40,236 nt of DNA from an uncultured Solirubrobacter sp. (GTDB lineage: Bacteria > Actinomycetota > Thermoleophilia > Solirubrobacterales > Solirubrobacteraceae), in NCBI GenBank assembly GCA_937871635.1, contig CALMNS010000803.1:1-40236 (forward strand), written 5' to 3'. The notes under the pieces were generated by a model. It was not told the DNA's origin. It saw only the letters and a program-made list of their open reading frames with translations, and made no database searches. Of this stretch, positions 26,596-34,225 are shown piece after piece; position 1 is the stretch's first letter; every line of letters starts with the position of its first letter. A program made the translations under genes and the position numbers.

Positions 26596-27524
26596 CGCAC
26601 GATCTCTCGATCGGCGGCCAGGGCCGTGTGCCGGACGGGACCGGCGACAACGGTGTTGGAGATGGATCCGATGCCCCCGACGGCGATGCCCACTGTGTCG
26701 CCTTCGCGGAGGAGCACCTGGGGATCCCGGCTGATCCCGACGCCGGCAGGGGTACCCGTCGCGATGATGTCGCCGGGCTCGAGGGTCATGAGCCGCGACA
26801 GGAAGGCCACCGTCTCGGCGACGGAGAAGATCATCTGGCTCGTATTCGAGTCCTGCACCAGCCGGTCGTTGACCCGGGCCGAGATGTCGAGGTCCTGCAG
26901 ATCGCCGAGCTCGTCGAGCAGGACGAGCGACGGCCCGCACGGAGCGAACGTGTCGATGGCCTTGCCGGCCGTCCACTGGCTGGTCTGGTGCTGAACGTCG
27001 CGCGCTGTGACGTCGTTGAGGACCATCGCTCCGGCGACATAGGCCAGGGCGTCTGGCTCCTCCACGTCCTTGCATCGGCTGCCGATGACGACGGCGAGCT
27101 CCGCTTCGTAGTCGATCTTCTCTCCCACCGGCGGAAGCACGATCGGGTCGTGCGGGCCGGCGAGCGAATTGCGGAACTTGGCGAACAGCATCGGTGCCTT
27201 CGGGAGGTCAAGCCCAGACTCTTCGGCGTGGTCTCGATAGTTGAGTCCCAGGCAGATGATCTTGTCGGGGTCCGTGACCGGTGGGCCCAGCGATACATCC
27301 GCGAAGGTCGCGACTGGTTCACCGGAATACCGTTCGGCCGCCTGCCGGATGTCCTCGAGAAGTCGGGGTCCGCCCTGCAGCACGGTCCGATTCGATGACC
27401 AGCGGGTGTCCTCGGGAGATCCGAGGCCTCCACTCGCGGCCACCGCTGCGGTGTCGAGGACCCCGTTGTCCACGACTAAGCCAGGCCGCCGGGCAAACGC
27501 CGGCCCGTAGGTCACCAACCGCAT
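26592..27524 (-). CDS. Fumarylacetoacetate hydrolase (FAH)-family enzyme
   Basis: This 310-residue protein has a short N-terminal domain and an FAH core: DKIICLGLNYRDHAEESG, then PMLFAKFRNSLAGP, the metal-binding block IDYEAELAVVIG with DVTARDVQ downstream, and ATGTPAGVG near the end. The family cleaves or hydrates 2,4-diketo and 2-keto-acid products, including extradiol ring-fission products and 2,4-diketo-3-deoxy sugar acids. It is first in the minus-strand operon. ATG 27524 has GGAAAGGAAG upstream. The 312-bp gap to the divergent binding-protein gene holds two promoters. With the VOC protein it forms the classic ring-opening plus C-C hydrolysis pair. Confidence 0.9.
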   Translation of the reverse strand: MRLVTYGPAFARRPGLVVDNGVLDTAAVAASGGLGSPEDTRWSSNRTVLQGGPRLLEDIRQAAERYSGEPVATFADVSLGPPVTDPDKIICLGLNYRDHAEESGLDLPKAPMLFAKFRNSLAGPHDPIVLPPVGEKIDYEAELAVVIGSRCKDVEEPDALAYVAGAMVLNDVTARDVQHQTSQWTAGKAIDTFAPCGPSLVLLDELGDLQDLDISARVNDRLVQDSNTSQMIFSVAETVAFLSRLMTLEPGDIIATGTPAGVGISRDPQVLLREGDTVGIAVGGIGSISNTVVAGPVRHTALAADREIVR

Positions 27525-27611
27525 AGCGCTTCCTTTCCAATCGGACTCGGAGGCGCGACATCGTTCGCACCTTCCATTCGCTCCTGTCGAGTACTGGACG
27601 CAGACAGGATA

Positions 27612-27640
27612 GATGTACACAGCCTAGTCGAAGTCGTCAA
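27612..27640 (-). promoter_or_regulatory. Promoter and GntR site 2 of the hydrolase-dioxygenase-gntR operon
   Basis: Read on the minus strand: TTGACG (27640-27635), 17 nt, TACATC (27617-27612). The operator-like ATGTACACAG (27613-27622, + strand reading) overlaps the -10, one base off CTGTNNACAG. The -35 sits in CTTGACGAC, the same nonamer as the two + strand promoters at 27665 and 37732. About 90 nt of leader precede the ATG at 27524. Confidence 0.5.
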
Positions 27641-27665
27641 GTTCCGCGCCTGGGAAAGGGTCCTC

Positions 27666-27695
27666 TTGACGACAGTGCAGCAATCTACATACAGT
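27666..27695 (+). promoter_or_regulatory. Promoter and GntR site 3 of the sugar-importer operon
   Basis: TTGACG (27666-27671), 18 nt, TACAGT (27690-27695). The degenerate palindrome CTACATACAG (27685-27694) overlaps the -10. Eight nt later comes ATGCGCTCAG, near the expected transcription start. The same -35, spacing, -10 and ATGCGCTCAG leader recur at 37733. The lipoprotein gene begins 133 nt after that ATG and in a different frame. Confidence 0.5.
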
Positions 27696-27836
27696 ATCCG
27701 ACCATGCGCTCAGTCGCTTCGGGCGCGGCAGTCGGGTCAACGCCAGCCGCTGAGCCCGGCCGCAGACGGCGTCCGAAGGGACGAATGAGCGGCGCCGCAC
27801 GGTTGCCGAGGAGCAGGAACCATGGGGAGGAGGGTC

Positions 27837-28976
27837 ATGTTCAGTCGCAAGTGGAGCAAGGGTCCCGGTGTGACGGGGTCGGTAAGGGTCGCGGTAGAGG
27901 TCCTCACGGCGGCGTGTCTCGGTCTTGGGGCGGCCGGCTGTGGGTCTGAACCGGCAGGCACAAGTGCGGGCTCCGGGGCGACGGCGACCAAGGACATCAG
28001 GCTCTACGCTGGCATTGGATCGGCTTCTGCCGAGTACTGGGCCTCCTTCACCGAGGGATCCCGGGCGGTCGCCGATTCAGAACGAGCGCCGTACCAGGCG
28101 CTCGCGAGCGAGTTCGAGGGCCAGAAGCACCTCGAGCAGTTTGGCGCGCTCTTCTCCCGCGGTTGCGAGCGCTGCGCCGTCACGATCGACCCGGCCTCGA
28201 CCGCCTACACCAAGGCGATCGTCAAGAGCGCCACCAAGGGCGGCGCCTCCGTCGTGACCGTCTGGAACAAGACGGACGGGGACCACCCCTGGGAAGGCGA
28301 GGACAACTGGGTCGCGCACACGACCTTTGACGGTGTCGACTCGGGCTACCGCAACACCAAGGCGCTCATCGAGGAGATGGGCGGCCGCGGCAACATCGTC
28401 GCGCTGCGCGGCGTCCCGGACAACCCTCCGGCCAGCGGCCGGCGAGCCGGGATGACGAAGGCGCTCAAGGAGCATCCGAACGTCAGATTGCTCGATGAGC
28501 AAGTCGGCAGCTGGGATCCGAACAAGGGGCAGCAGCTCACCGAGACCTGGCTGGCGAAGTACGGCGATGAGATCGACGGGATCTTCGCTCAGAACGACGC
28601 GATGGGCCTCGGCGCCATCGAGGCCCTGCGCGCCGAGGGGCTGGCCGGTGAGGTCCCCGTCACGGGCTCGGACGGTGGCAAGGACGCGCTCAACGCGGTC
28701 AAGAAGGGCGAGATGGTCTCGACCATGTTCGTCGATCCGGCGATCCAGGGCGCGGTCACCGCGGCGCTGGCCTACGCCGCCGCGCGGGGTGACGTCAAGC
28801 CCGCCGACCTTCCGAACGACAAGCGCGAGTTCTACCTCAAGCAGCAGATCGTGACCGCGAAGAACGTCGACGAGTTCCTCGCGCGGAAATTCGATCCGGC
28901 TCAGTACAGCTACGAGAGTCTCAAGAAGAACTTCTGGGCGCAGTCCGCGGGACCGATTCGCTACGGAGGCGCGTGA
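27837..28976 (+). CDS. Sugar ABC importer binding lipoprotein (RbsB-like)
   Basis: This is a 379-residue periplasmic-binding-protein family 1-type (sugar) lipoprotein. The signal ends in GLGAAGC, with the lipid-anchored Cys35 followed by a Gly/Ser/Ala-rich linker. The binding domain begins KDIRLYAGIGSASAEYW, with VTIDPASTAYTKAIVKSA, the hinge stretch IFAQNDAMGLGAIEAL and GSDGGKDAL typical of RbsB-type proteins. ATG 27837 is chosen because GGAGGAGGG lies 4 nt upstream; ATG 27822 would place the ribosome site inside the gene. It is first in a + strand operon of at least nine intact genes. Confidence 0.9.
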   Translation: MFSRKWSKGPGVTGSVRVAVEVLTAACLGLGAAGCGSEPAGTSAGSGATATKDIRLYAGIGSASAEYWASFTEGSRAVADSERAPYQALASEFEGQKHLEQFGALFSRGCERCAVTIDPASTAYTKAIVKSATKGGASVVTVWNKTDGDHPWEGEDNWVAHTTFDGVDSGYRNTKALIEEMGGRGNIVALRGVPDNPPASGRRAGMTKALKEHPNVRLLDEQVGSWDPNKGQQLTETWLAKYGDEIDGIFAQNDAMGLGAIEALRAEGLAGEVPVTGSDGGKDALNAVKKGEMVSTMFVDPAIQGAVTAALAYAAARGDVKPADLPNDKREFYLKQQIVTAKNVDEFLARKFDPAQYSYESLKKNFWAQSAGPIRYGGA

Positions 28977-30037
28977 GTGTGAGCCCGAACTCTGTCCCTA
29001 ACGCCGCCACCGCCACCGTCGCCGCGGAAGGCAGGACGCGGCAGCGGCGGGGAGCCGGCGACCGGGTGCGGTCGCTGACCCCCGGCCTGCGCCGGCTGCG
29101 GACCTGGGGTCCGCTTCTCATCCTCGCCGCGCTGTGCGTCATCTTCGCGGTCGCCAGCCCGCGCTTCCTGACGGTCGACAACCTCCAGACGATCGCCAAC
29201 CAGAGCGCGATCCCGATCGTTCTGGTCTGTGGCCTCACGTTCATCGTGATCATGGGCTCGATCGACCTGTCGCTCGAGGGCGCCATGGCTGTCACCAGCG
29301 TGGTCTCCGCGCTGCTGATCGCCAACGACGTCAACGGCAGCGACCTCGGGTACCTGGCCGTGCTGATCGGGGTGGGTCTCGGGCTGTTGTTCGGGCTCGT
29401 CAACGGCCTGCTCTACACGAAGCTGCGGCTGCCGTCCCTGCTGGTGACGGTCGGCACGTGGTTCGTCGGGCTCGGTATCGCTGCTTTGCTGTTCCCCGCC
29501 CGCCAACCGCGCATCTCCGACGGTTCCCTGCGGGCGTGGTCGCTCGACACGCTGCTCGGGGTCAGCCGACTGGTCTTCGTCGCTCTCGCCTGTGTCCTCG
29601 TCGCCTACCTCCTGCAGCGCTACACGAAGTTCGGCCGGTACTGCTTTGCCATCGGCGGCGGGGAGGACACGGCGCGGCTCTCCGGGCTGCCGCTCGACCG
29701 CGTGAAGGTCGCCGCGTTCGGGTTCGCCGGCCTGATGGCCGGCCTGGCCGGGGTGATGGCGACCACGCGGCTGGGGGTCGGCAGCGTCGAGGCGGGCGAA
29801 GGGCTGCTGTTCCCGACCATCTCGGCGATCGTCATCGGGGGCACCCTGCTCAGTGGAGGACGCGGCGGGATCCTCCACAGCCTGGTCGGAGTGCTCATCC
29901 TCGGCGTGCTGAGCAACGGGATGGTCCTCGTCGGAGTCGACGCCTACGTCCAGCAGGCGGTGCAGGGAGCGATCATCATCGTCGCGGTCGTCCTGACCAC
30001 GTGGCACGCACGTTCGCGGATGCGGGTGATCAAGTGA
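28973..30037 (+). CDS. Sugar ABC importer permease (RbsC-like) 1
   Basis: This is a 354-residue inner-membrane permease with a 45-residue charged N-terminal tail and about eight to ten hydrophobic helices. RbsC marks are FLTVDNLQTIANQSAIPIVL, VIMGSIDLSLEGAM (the G-x-IDLS motif), GLVNGLLYTKLRLPSLLVTVG and GGTLLSGGRGGILHSLVG. The GTG start overlaps the lipoprotein stop. A second, different permease follows the ATPase, so the channel is probably a heterodimer, as in the two-permease YtfT/YjfF and LsrC/LsrD systems. Confidence 0.92.
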   Translation: MSVSPNSVPNAATATVAAEGRTRQRRGAGDRVRSLTPGLRRLRTWGPLLILAALCVIFAVASPRFLTVDNLQTIANQSAIPIVLVCGLTFIVIMGSIDLSLEGAMAVTSVVSALLIANDVNGSDLGYLAVLIGVGLGLLFGLVNGLLYTKLRLPSLLVTVGTWFVGLGIAALLFPARQPRISDGSLRAWSLDTLLGVSRLVFVALACVLVAYLLQRYTKFGRYCFAIGGGEDTARLSGLPLDRVKVAAFGFAGLMAGLAGVMATTRLGVGSVEAGEGLLFPTISAIVIGGTLLSGGRGGILHSLVGVLILGVLSNGMVLVGVDAYVQQAVQGAIIIVAVVLTTWHARSRMRVIK

Positions 30038-31554
30038 GTGCACCTGTCCTGCAGGTCAGCGGGCTCACCAAGCGGTTCCCCGGGGTGGTGGCGCTCGACG
30101 ACGTCAGCGTCGAGGTTCGCCGCGAGGAGGTCGTCGGGCTCATCGGCCAGAACGGCTCAGGCAAGTCCTCCCTGCTCAAGATCCTCGCCGGCGTCCAGTC
30201 GGCCGACGCCGGTGAGATCCGCCTGCGCGGCGAGGTCATCCGACCGCGGTCGGTGGCAGCCGCCAATCAGCTCGGGATTGGGATGGTGTTTCAAGAGCAG
30301 TCCTTGCTCCCGAACCTGACGGTGGCGGAGAACATCTTCCTCGGCAAGGACCACCCCGCGACCCGGCGCGGCTGGTATCGCTGGGGCGCCCTCCGCACAG
30401 CCGCGCGGGCCCAACTGCGTAAGATCGAGACCGACATCGATCCGGGCACCGTGGTCGGCGAACTGCCGTTCGGTCAGCGCCAGATGGTCGAGCTGGCGAA
30501 GGTGCTGGCGCTCGAGGAGCTGGTCGACGTCCCGCTCGTGATCCTCTTCGACGAGCCGACTTCGGTGCTCTCCGGCGCCGAGATCGAGATCCTGTTCCGG
30601 CAGATCCAGCGGCTTCGTGAGCGCTCCTCGGTCGTCTTCGTCTCGCATCGGATCGAGGAGGTGCTCGCCGTCTCCGAGCGTGTCTACGTCATGAGCGATG
30701 GTCGGCGCGTCGCGGAGGAGGCGGCGGGAGCGGCCGGCATGGAGGAGCTCTATCGCCTCATGGTGGGCGAGGACCGTGCTGAGGACTACTACCGCGAGGA
30801 GGCACGAGCCGCCGCGAACGTCGACGACTTGCGGCTCTCCGTCCGGGGCGTGTCGGCTGCGGACCGCGTCGCGGACGTCTCGTTCGACCTCCGGGCGGGG
30901 ACGGTGCTCGGCCTGGCTGGCGTGGGCGGCTCGGGCCGGGAAGAGCTGGTGCGCGCCCTGTTCGGCGCCGAACCACTGACGTCCGGCTCGATCGAGCTCG
31001 ACGGGCACCGCGCGAGCTTCCGGTCCCCGTCGCAGGCGGTCGAGGCCGGCATGGGATACGTACCGGCGGAGCGCAAGCTCGAGGGCATGCTGGCGGGCCG
31101 CGACCTGCACGAGAACCTGGTCGCGGCCTCCGGCACTCAGCTGCGACGTGGACCTTGGATCGATCGCCGACGCGAGCGGCCGGTCGTGGACGAGTGGCTG
31201 GCGCGGCTGAAGGTCAAGGCGCCGTCGCCGCGTGTGCGGATCGACCAGCTCAGCGGCGGCAACCAGCAGAAGGTCGTCCTGGGCAAGTGGCTCCTCTCGG
31301 ATCGCCTGCGGGTGCTGATCCTCGACCACCCGACGCGCGGCCTCGACCTAGGCGCGAAGGGCGACGTCTACGACCTCGTCCGGCAGCTGGCCGCGGGAGG
31401 CCTGGCGATCATCCTCCTCTCCGACACGCTGGAGGAGACGCTCGGGCTCTGCGACCAGGTCATCGCCATGCGCGACGGGACGATCACCGGCCGCTTCGAG
31501 GACTGCGTCAACGACAAGCCGGAGTCCGAGGATCTCATCCGGCTGATGGTCTGA
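30034..31554 (+). CDS. Sugar ABC importer ATPase, tandem domain (RbsA-like)
   Basis: This 506-residue protein has two fused nucleotide-binding domains. Domain 1 has Walker A GQNGSGKSS, a variant signature LPFGQRQMVEL and Walker B VILFDEPTS. Domain 2 has the family's degenerate Walker A (GVGGSGREE), a full signature LSGGNQQKV and Walker B LILDHPTRGLD, with His432 where Glu is usual. Only the first site should have a complete catalytic Glu. The GTG start overlaps the permease stop; a much longer open frame upstream is the shadow of that permease. Energises uptake with the two RbsC-like permeases on either side. Confidence 0.93.
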   Translation: MSAPVLQVSGLTKRFPGVVALDDVSVEVRREEVVGLIGQNGSGKSSLLKILAGVQSADAGEIRLRGEVIRPRSVAAANQLGIGMVFQEQSLLPNLTVAENIFLGKDHPATRRGWYRWGALRTAARAQLRKIETDIDPGTVVGELPFGQRQMVELAKVLALEELVDVPLVILFDEPTSVLSGAEIEILFRQIQRLRERSSVVFVSHRIEEVLAVSERVYVMSDGRRVAEEAAGAAGMEELYRLMVGEDRAEDYYREEARAAANVDDLRLSVRGVSAADRVADVSFDLRAGTVLGLAGVGGSGREELVRALFGAEPLTSGSIELDGHRASFRSPSQAVEAGMGYVPAERKLEGMLAGRDLHENLVAASGTQLRRGPWIDRRRERPVVDEWLARLKVKAPSPRVRIDQLSGGNQQKVVLGKWLLSDRLRVLILDHPTRGLDLGAKGDVYDLVRQLAAGGLAIILLSDTLEETLGLCDQVIAMRDGTITGRFEDCVNDKPESEDLIRLMV

Positions 31555-31571
31555 CTGGAGGCATACACGAC

Positions 31572-32582
31572 ATGAGCACCTCCTCGTCCACCTCAAGTCC
31601 CCCGGCGCCGCAACTCCCATCGGCACTGCGTCGGCTCCGACTCAGAGCTGGCACCGAACTCGCTGGACTCATTCCGCTGGCTGTCCTCGTCGTCCTCGTC
31701 CTCGCCGTCTCGTTGGCGGAGCCCTCGTTCCTGGGCACGCAGTCGCTCAAGGCGACCGCGATCACCGCGGGCCCGATCCTCCTGCTCGCGTTCGGCAGCA
31801 CCTTGGTCATCCTCATCGGCGGCTTCGATCTCTCCGTAGCTGCGCTGACCACCTTCGGCTCAGTGCTGCTGGCCAAGTGGCTGCCAGGAACGGGTTCGCT
31901 GGTCGGTGTCCTGCTCGTCGTTTTGGCTGCCACCGGCCTCGGGGCACTGCAGGGTTGGGTCCACGGCGTGACGCAGATCCCGTCTTTCATCGTCACCCTC
32001 GGGGGCCTGGGCATCTTCACCGGCCTTGCACTGCTGGTGTCCGACGCGACGGCGATCCCGATCACGGAGAACACGGGCCTACTCGACACGATCGGGTTGG
32101 AGTTCGCCGGCATCCCGAACGCGGTCACCGTCGTCGTGGTCGTGCTCGTCCTGCTCGCCGCGGTCATGCGCTACACCCCGCTCGGGCGTGACGTCTACGC
32201 CCTCGGTGCGGCCGAACCGGCCGCCCGGATGTCGGGGACCCGAGCGTTGCGCGTCCGAGTCATCGTCTTCGCGACGTCGGGGATGTGCGCCGGGCTCGCG
32301 GCGGTGTTGCTCGCCGCTCAGACGTCCTTCGGATCGCCGACCCTGGCCAACAACCTGCTTCTGCCCACCGTCGCGGCCGTGGTGGTTGGCGGCACCGCCG
32401 TCTCCGGCGGGGTCGGCGGACTGGGACGCAGCCTCGTCGGCGGGCTCATCGTCACCACGGTCACGGCCGGCACGGTGGTCCTCGGCTTCGACCCCGCGCT
32501 GCAGAACGTCGCGTTCGGGATCGGGGTCCTGGTCGCGGTGGCGTTGACGACCGACCGCCGCAAGCTCGGCACCATCAAGTGA
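31572..32582 (+). CDS. Sugar ABC importer permease (RbsC-like) 2
   Basis: This is a 336-residue permease, distinct in sequence from the first. FLGTQSLKATAITAGPILLLAFG leads into LVILIGGFDLSVAALTTFG (the IGGxDLS motif), GWVHGVTQIPSFIVTLGGLGIFTG and GGTAVSGGVGGLGRSLVGG, all RbsC-type. ATG 31572 is preceded by GGAGG 11 nt upstream; it follows the ATPase stop by 17 nt. Its TGA overlaps the GTG of the aldo-keto reductase, tying transport to the catabolic genes. Confidence 0.92.
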   Translation: MSTSSSTSSPPAPQLPSALRRLRLRAGTELAGLIPLAVLVVLVLAVSLAEPSFLGTQSLKATAITAGPILLLAFGSTLVILIGGFDLSVAALTTFGSVLLAKWLPGTGSLVGVLLVVLAATGLGALQGWVHGVTQIPSFIVTLGGLGIFTGLALLVSDATAIPITENTGLLDTIGLEFAGIPNAVTVVVVVLVLLAAVMRYTPLGRDVYALGAAEPAARMSGTRALRVRVIVFATSGMCAGLAAVLLAAQTSFGSPTLANNLLLPTVAAVVVGGTAVSGGVGGLGRSLVGGLIVTTVTAGTVVLGFDPALQNVAFGIGVLVAVALTTDRRKLGTIK

Positions 32583-33571
32583 GCCGCGAGCCGCAGCCAG
32601 TCGGTCACGCACGACTCGGCGCCACCGACCTCGAGGTGCCCCAACTCGCGTTCGGGGCCTCACCGCTCGGCAAGACGTTCCGGGACGTCTCGCTCGCGGA
32701 GGGCGGCATGGCACTCAGCGCGGCACTCGACCTCGGCGTGAACCTGATCGACGTGGCGCCCTTCTACGGCCTCGGACTGGCCGAGCGGCGTCTCGGCGAG
32801 CTCCTGCGAGACGTACCGCGAGAGCGCTTCCTGCTGTCCACCAAGGTCGGTCGATACGGCCCCGAGATCGCCGATTGCGACTACTCGGCAGCGCGCACGC
32901 GCGCGAGCGTCGAGGAGAGCCTGCGCCGCCTCCGGGTCGAGCACCTCGACCTCGCGCTCGTCCACGACGTTGAGTTCGCCGATCTGGAGCAGGTCCTTGC
33001 CGAGGCGCTTCCGGCGCTTGCGGCGCTCAAGGCCGAGGGCAAGGCTCGCTACATCGGGGTCACCGGGCTCCCACTCGCCCTGCTCGACCGGCTCGCGAGC
33101 GCCCATCCGATCGACGTGGTGCTGTCCTACTCGCACTACGCCCTGACGGACGACGCGCTGGCGGCGTACCTCCCCCGCTTCGAGGCGGGGGCCATCGGCG
33201 TGATCAACGCATCGCCGCTGGTTGCCGGTCACCTGACGCAGCGCGGGGCGCCGGACTGGCATCCGGCGCCGGCGCGCTTCCGCGACGCGTGCCGCGAGGC
33301 CGCCGCGCTTTGCCGGGACCGCGGCGCGAGCCTCGAGCGCCTCGCGGTGCAGTACGCCACCTCGCACGACGGGATCCCGACGACGCTCGTGGGCACCGCC
33401 AACGCGGAGAACCTCCGCGATCTCGTGCGCTGGCTCCTGGAGCCTCTCGACGAGGAGCTCCTGGAGGACGTCCTGGCCGTGCTGGCCCCGACACATAACC
33501 TCACCTGGCCGCAGGGACGCCCGGAGAACAACTTCGTCGATCCCGCGGTCGTGAGGGCCGAGCTGGCATGA
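32579..33571 (+). CDS. Aldo-keto reductase, L-galactose/L-fucose dehydrogenase-like
   Basis: This 330-residue protein has the AKR barrel with tetrad Asp and Tyr in NLIDVAPFYG, Lys in LLSTKVGRYG and His in LALVHDVEF. Its sequence follows the plant L-galactose dehydrogenase pattern closely as I recall it: FGASPLG, ESLRRLRVEHLDLALVHD, GKARYIGVTGLPL, VVLSYSHYALTD, INASPLVAGHLTQRGAPDWH and LVGTANAENL. Such enzymes oxidise the anomeric carbon of an aldose to a lactone with NAD(P)+. The GTG start overlaps the permease stop. Its stop overlaps the ATG of a trimmed dehydrogenase remnant. Confidence 0.9.
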   Translation: MSREPQPVGHARLGATDLEVPQLAFGASPLGKTFRDVSLAEGGMALSAALDLGVNLIDVAPFYGLGLAERRLGELLRDVPRERFLLSTKVGRYGPEIADCDYSAARTRASVEESLRRLRVEHLDLALVHDVEFADLEQVLAEALPALAALKAEGKARYIGVTGLPLALLDRLASAHPIDVVLSYSHYALTDDALAAYLPRFEAGAIGVINASPLVAGHLTQRGAPDWHPAPARFRDACREAAALCRDRGASLERLAVQYATSHDGIPTTLVGTANAENLRDLVRWLLEPLDEELLEDVLAVLAPTHNLTWPQGRPENNFVDPAVVRAELA

Positions 33572-33783
33572 GGGCACTCGTCGTCGACGCCGATTCAAGT
33601 CCGCGTCCCGGGTCCTCGCTGACGGACGACGAGCTGGCTCGTCGCCGCGTTCGGGTGACGTCCGACCGAGTTGCACGGCCAACGATAGACGCGTGGCGTC
33701 GACGGCGCGTCGCCCGCCATGGAGCGCGCCGCCGAGCCGTGCGGCGCCGAGGTCCTCATCGTCCCGACCCGCACAGCGCCTGA
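33568..33783 (+). pseudogene. Internally deleted IolM-like dehydrogenase remnant
   Basis: The N-terminus MRALVVDADSSPRPGSSLTD parallels MKALVLDADWEPRPGY of the intact enzyme at 23517. After some 45 codons the dehydrogenase sequence stops. In another frame RGVDGASPAMERAAEPCGAE followed by VLIVP (about 33692-33772) matches the C-terminus GVEAIERTAQRDDAKVLILP of that enzyme. Roughly 300 residues between are gone and the frame is lost. ATGA overlap with the aldo-keto reductase shows it was once a coupled gene. It is not functional. Confidence 0.75.
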
Positions 33784-33817
33784 TCGGCGCCCGGCCCATC
33801 CCGAACACAGGAGAAAC

Positions 33818-34225
33818 GTGGACATCCGATCCGAAGCCACCGTCGAGCCGATCCTCGAGCACGAGACCGTCAAGGTTCACTCGCTGTTCCCGAAGTTCTC
33901 CTTCCGGGAGCAGACCGAAGGCTCGTACCTCGAGTTCGTCGACGTGTTCGAGATCCGCGCCGGTGCCCAGGCCGAACCGCACTACCACGACACGCACGAG
34001 TTCTACTTCCTGCTCGAAGGTGACGCCGTCGTCCAGATCGAGGATGAGGCCTCCCACGTCCGCCCAGGCGACCTCATCCACATTCCGCGCAACGCCAAGC
34101 ACTCCATCTGGCCCACGACGGACAGAGGGGTCAAGGCGTTCTGCTTCGCGGTGAGCTACCAGGAGCCGGAGCTCCCGGGCTACACACCCGCAGAGCTCCC
34201 GCCCGTCGAGCCGGCCGCCCAGTGA
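33818..34225 (+). CDS. Single-domain cupin (sugar-locus)
   Basis: This is a 135-residue cupin from GTG 33818, with AGGAGA just upstream. The metal motif is HYHDTHEFYFLLEGDAVVQI (two His, Glu-type position, Gly) and motif 2 is PGDLIHIPRNAKHSIWP. It looks like a small metal-dependent sugar isomerase or epimerase-type cupin, or a cupin partner protein; the reaction is unknown. The frame continues open upstream into the dehydrogenase remnant, but the ribosome site sets the start here. Its TGA overlaps the next GTG. Confidence 0.82.
   Translation: MDIRSEATVEPILEHETVKVHSLFPKFSFREQTEGSYLEFVDVFEIRAGAQAEPHYHDTHEFYFLLEGDAVVQIEDEASHVRPGDLIHIPRNAKHSIWPTTDRGVKAFCFAVSYQEPELPGYTPAELPPVEPAAQ

Noticed and set aside
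28961-30043. Minus-strand frame opposite the first sugar permease
   Set aside because: The Asp/His/Gln-rich product is the reverse reading of hydrophobic codons, a known artefact of high-GC membrane genes.
32660-34102. Long minus-strand frame opposite the aldo-keto reductase and cupin
   Set aside because: It is antisense to well-supported genes, has no recognisable motif and no ribosome site.
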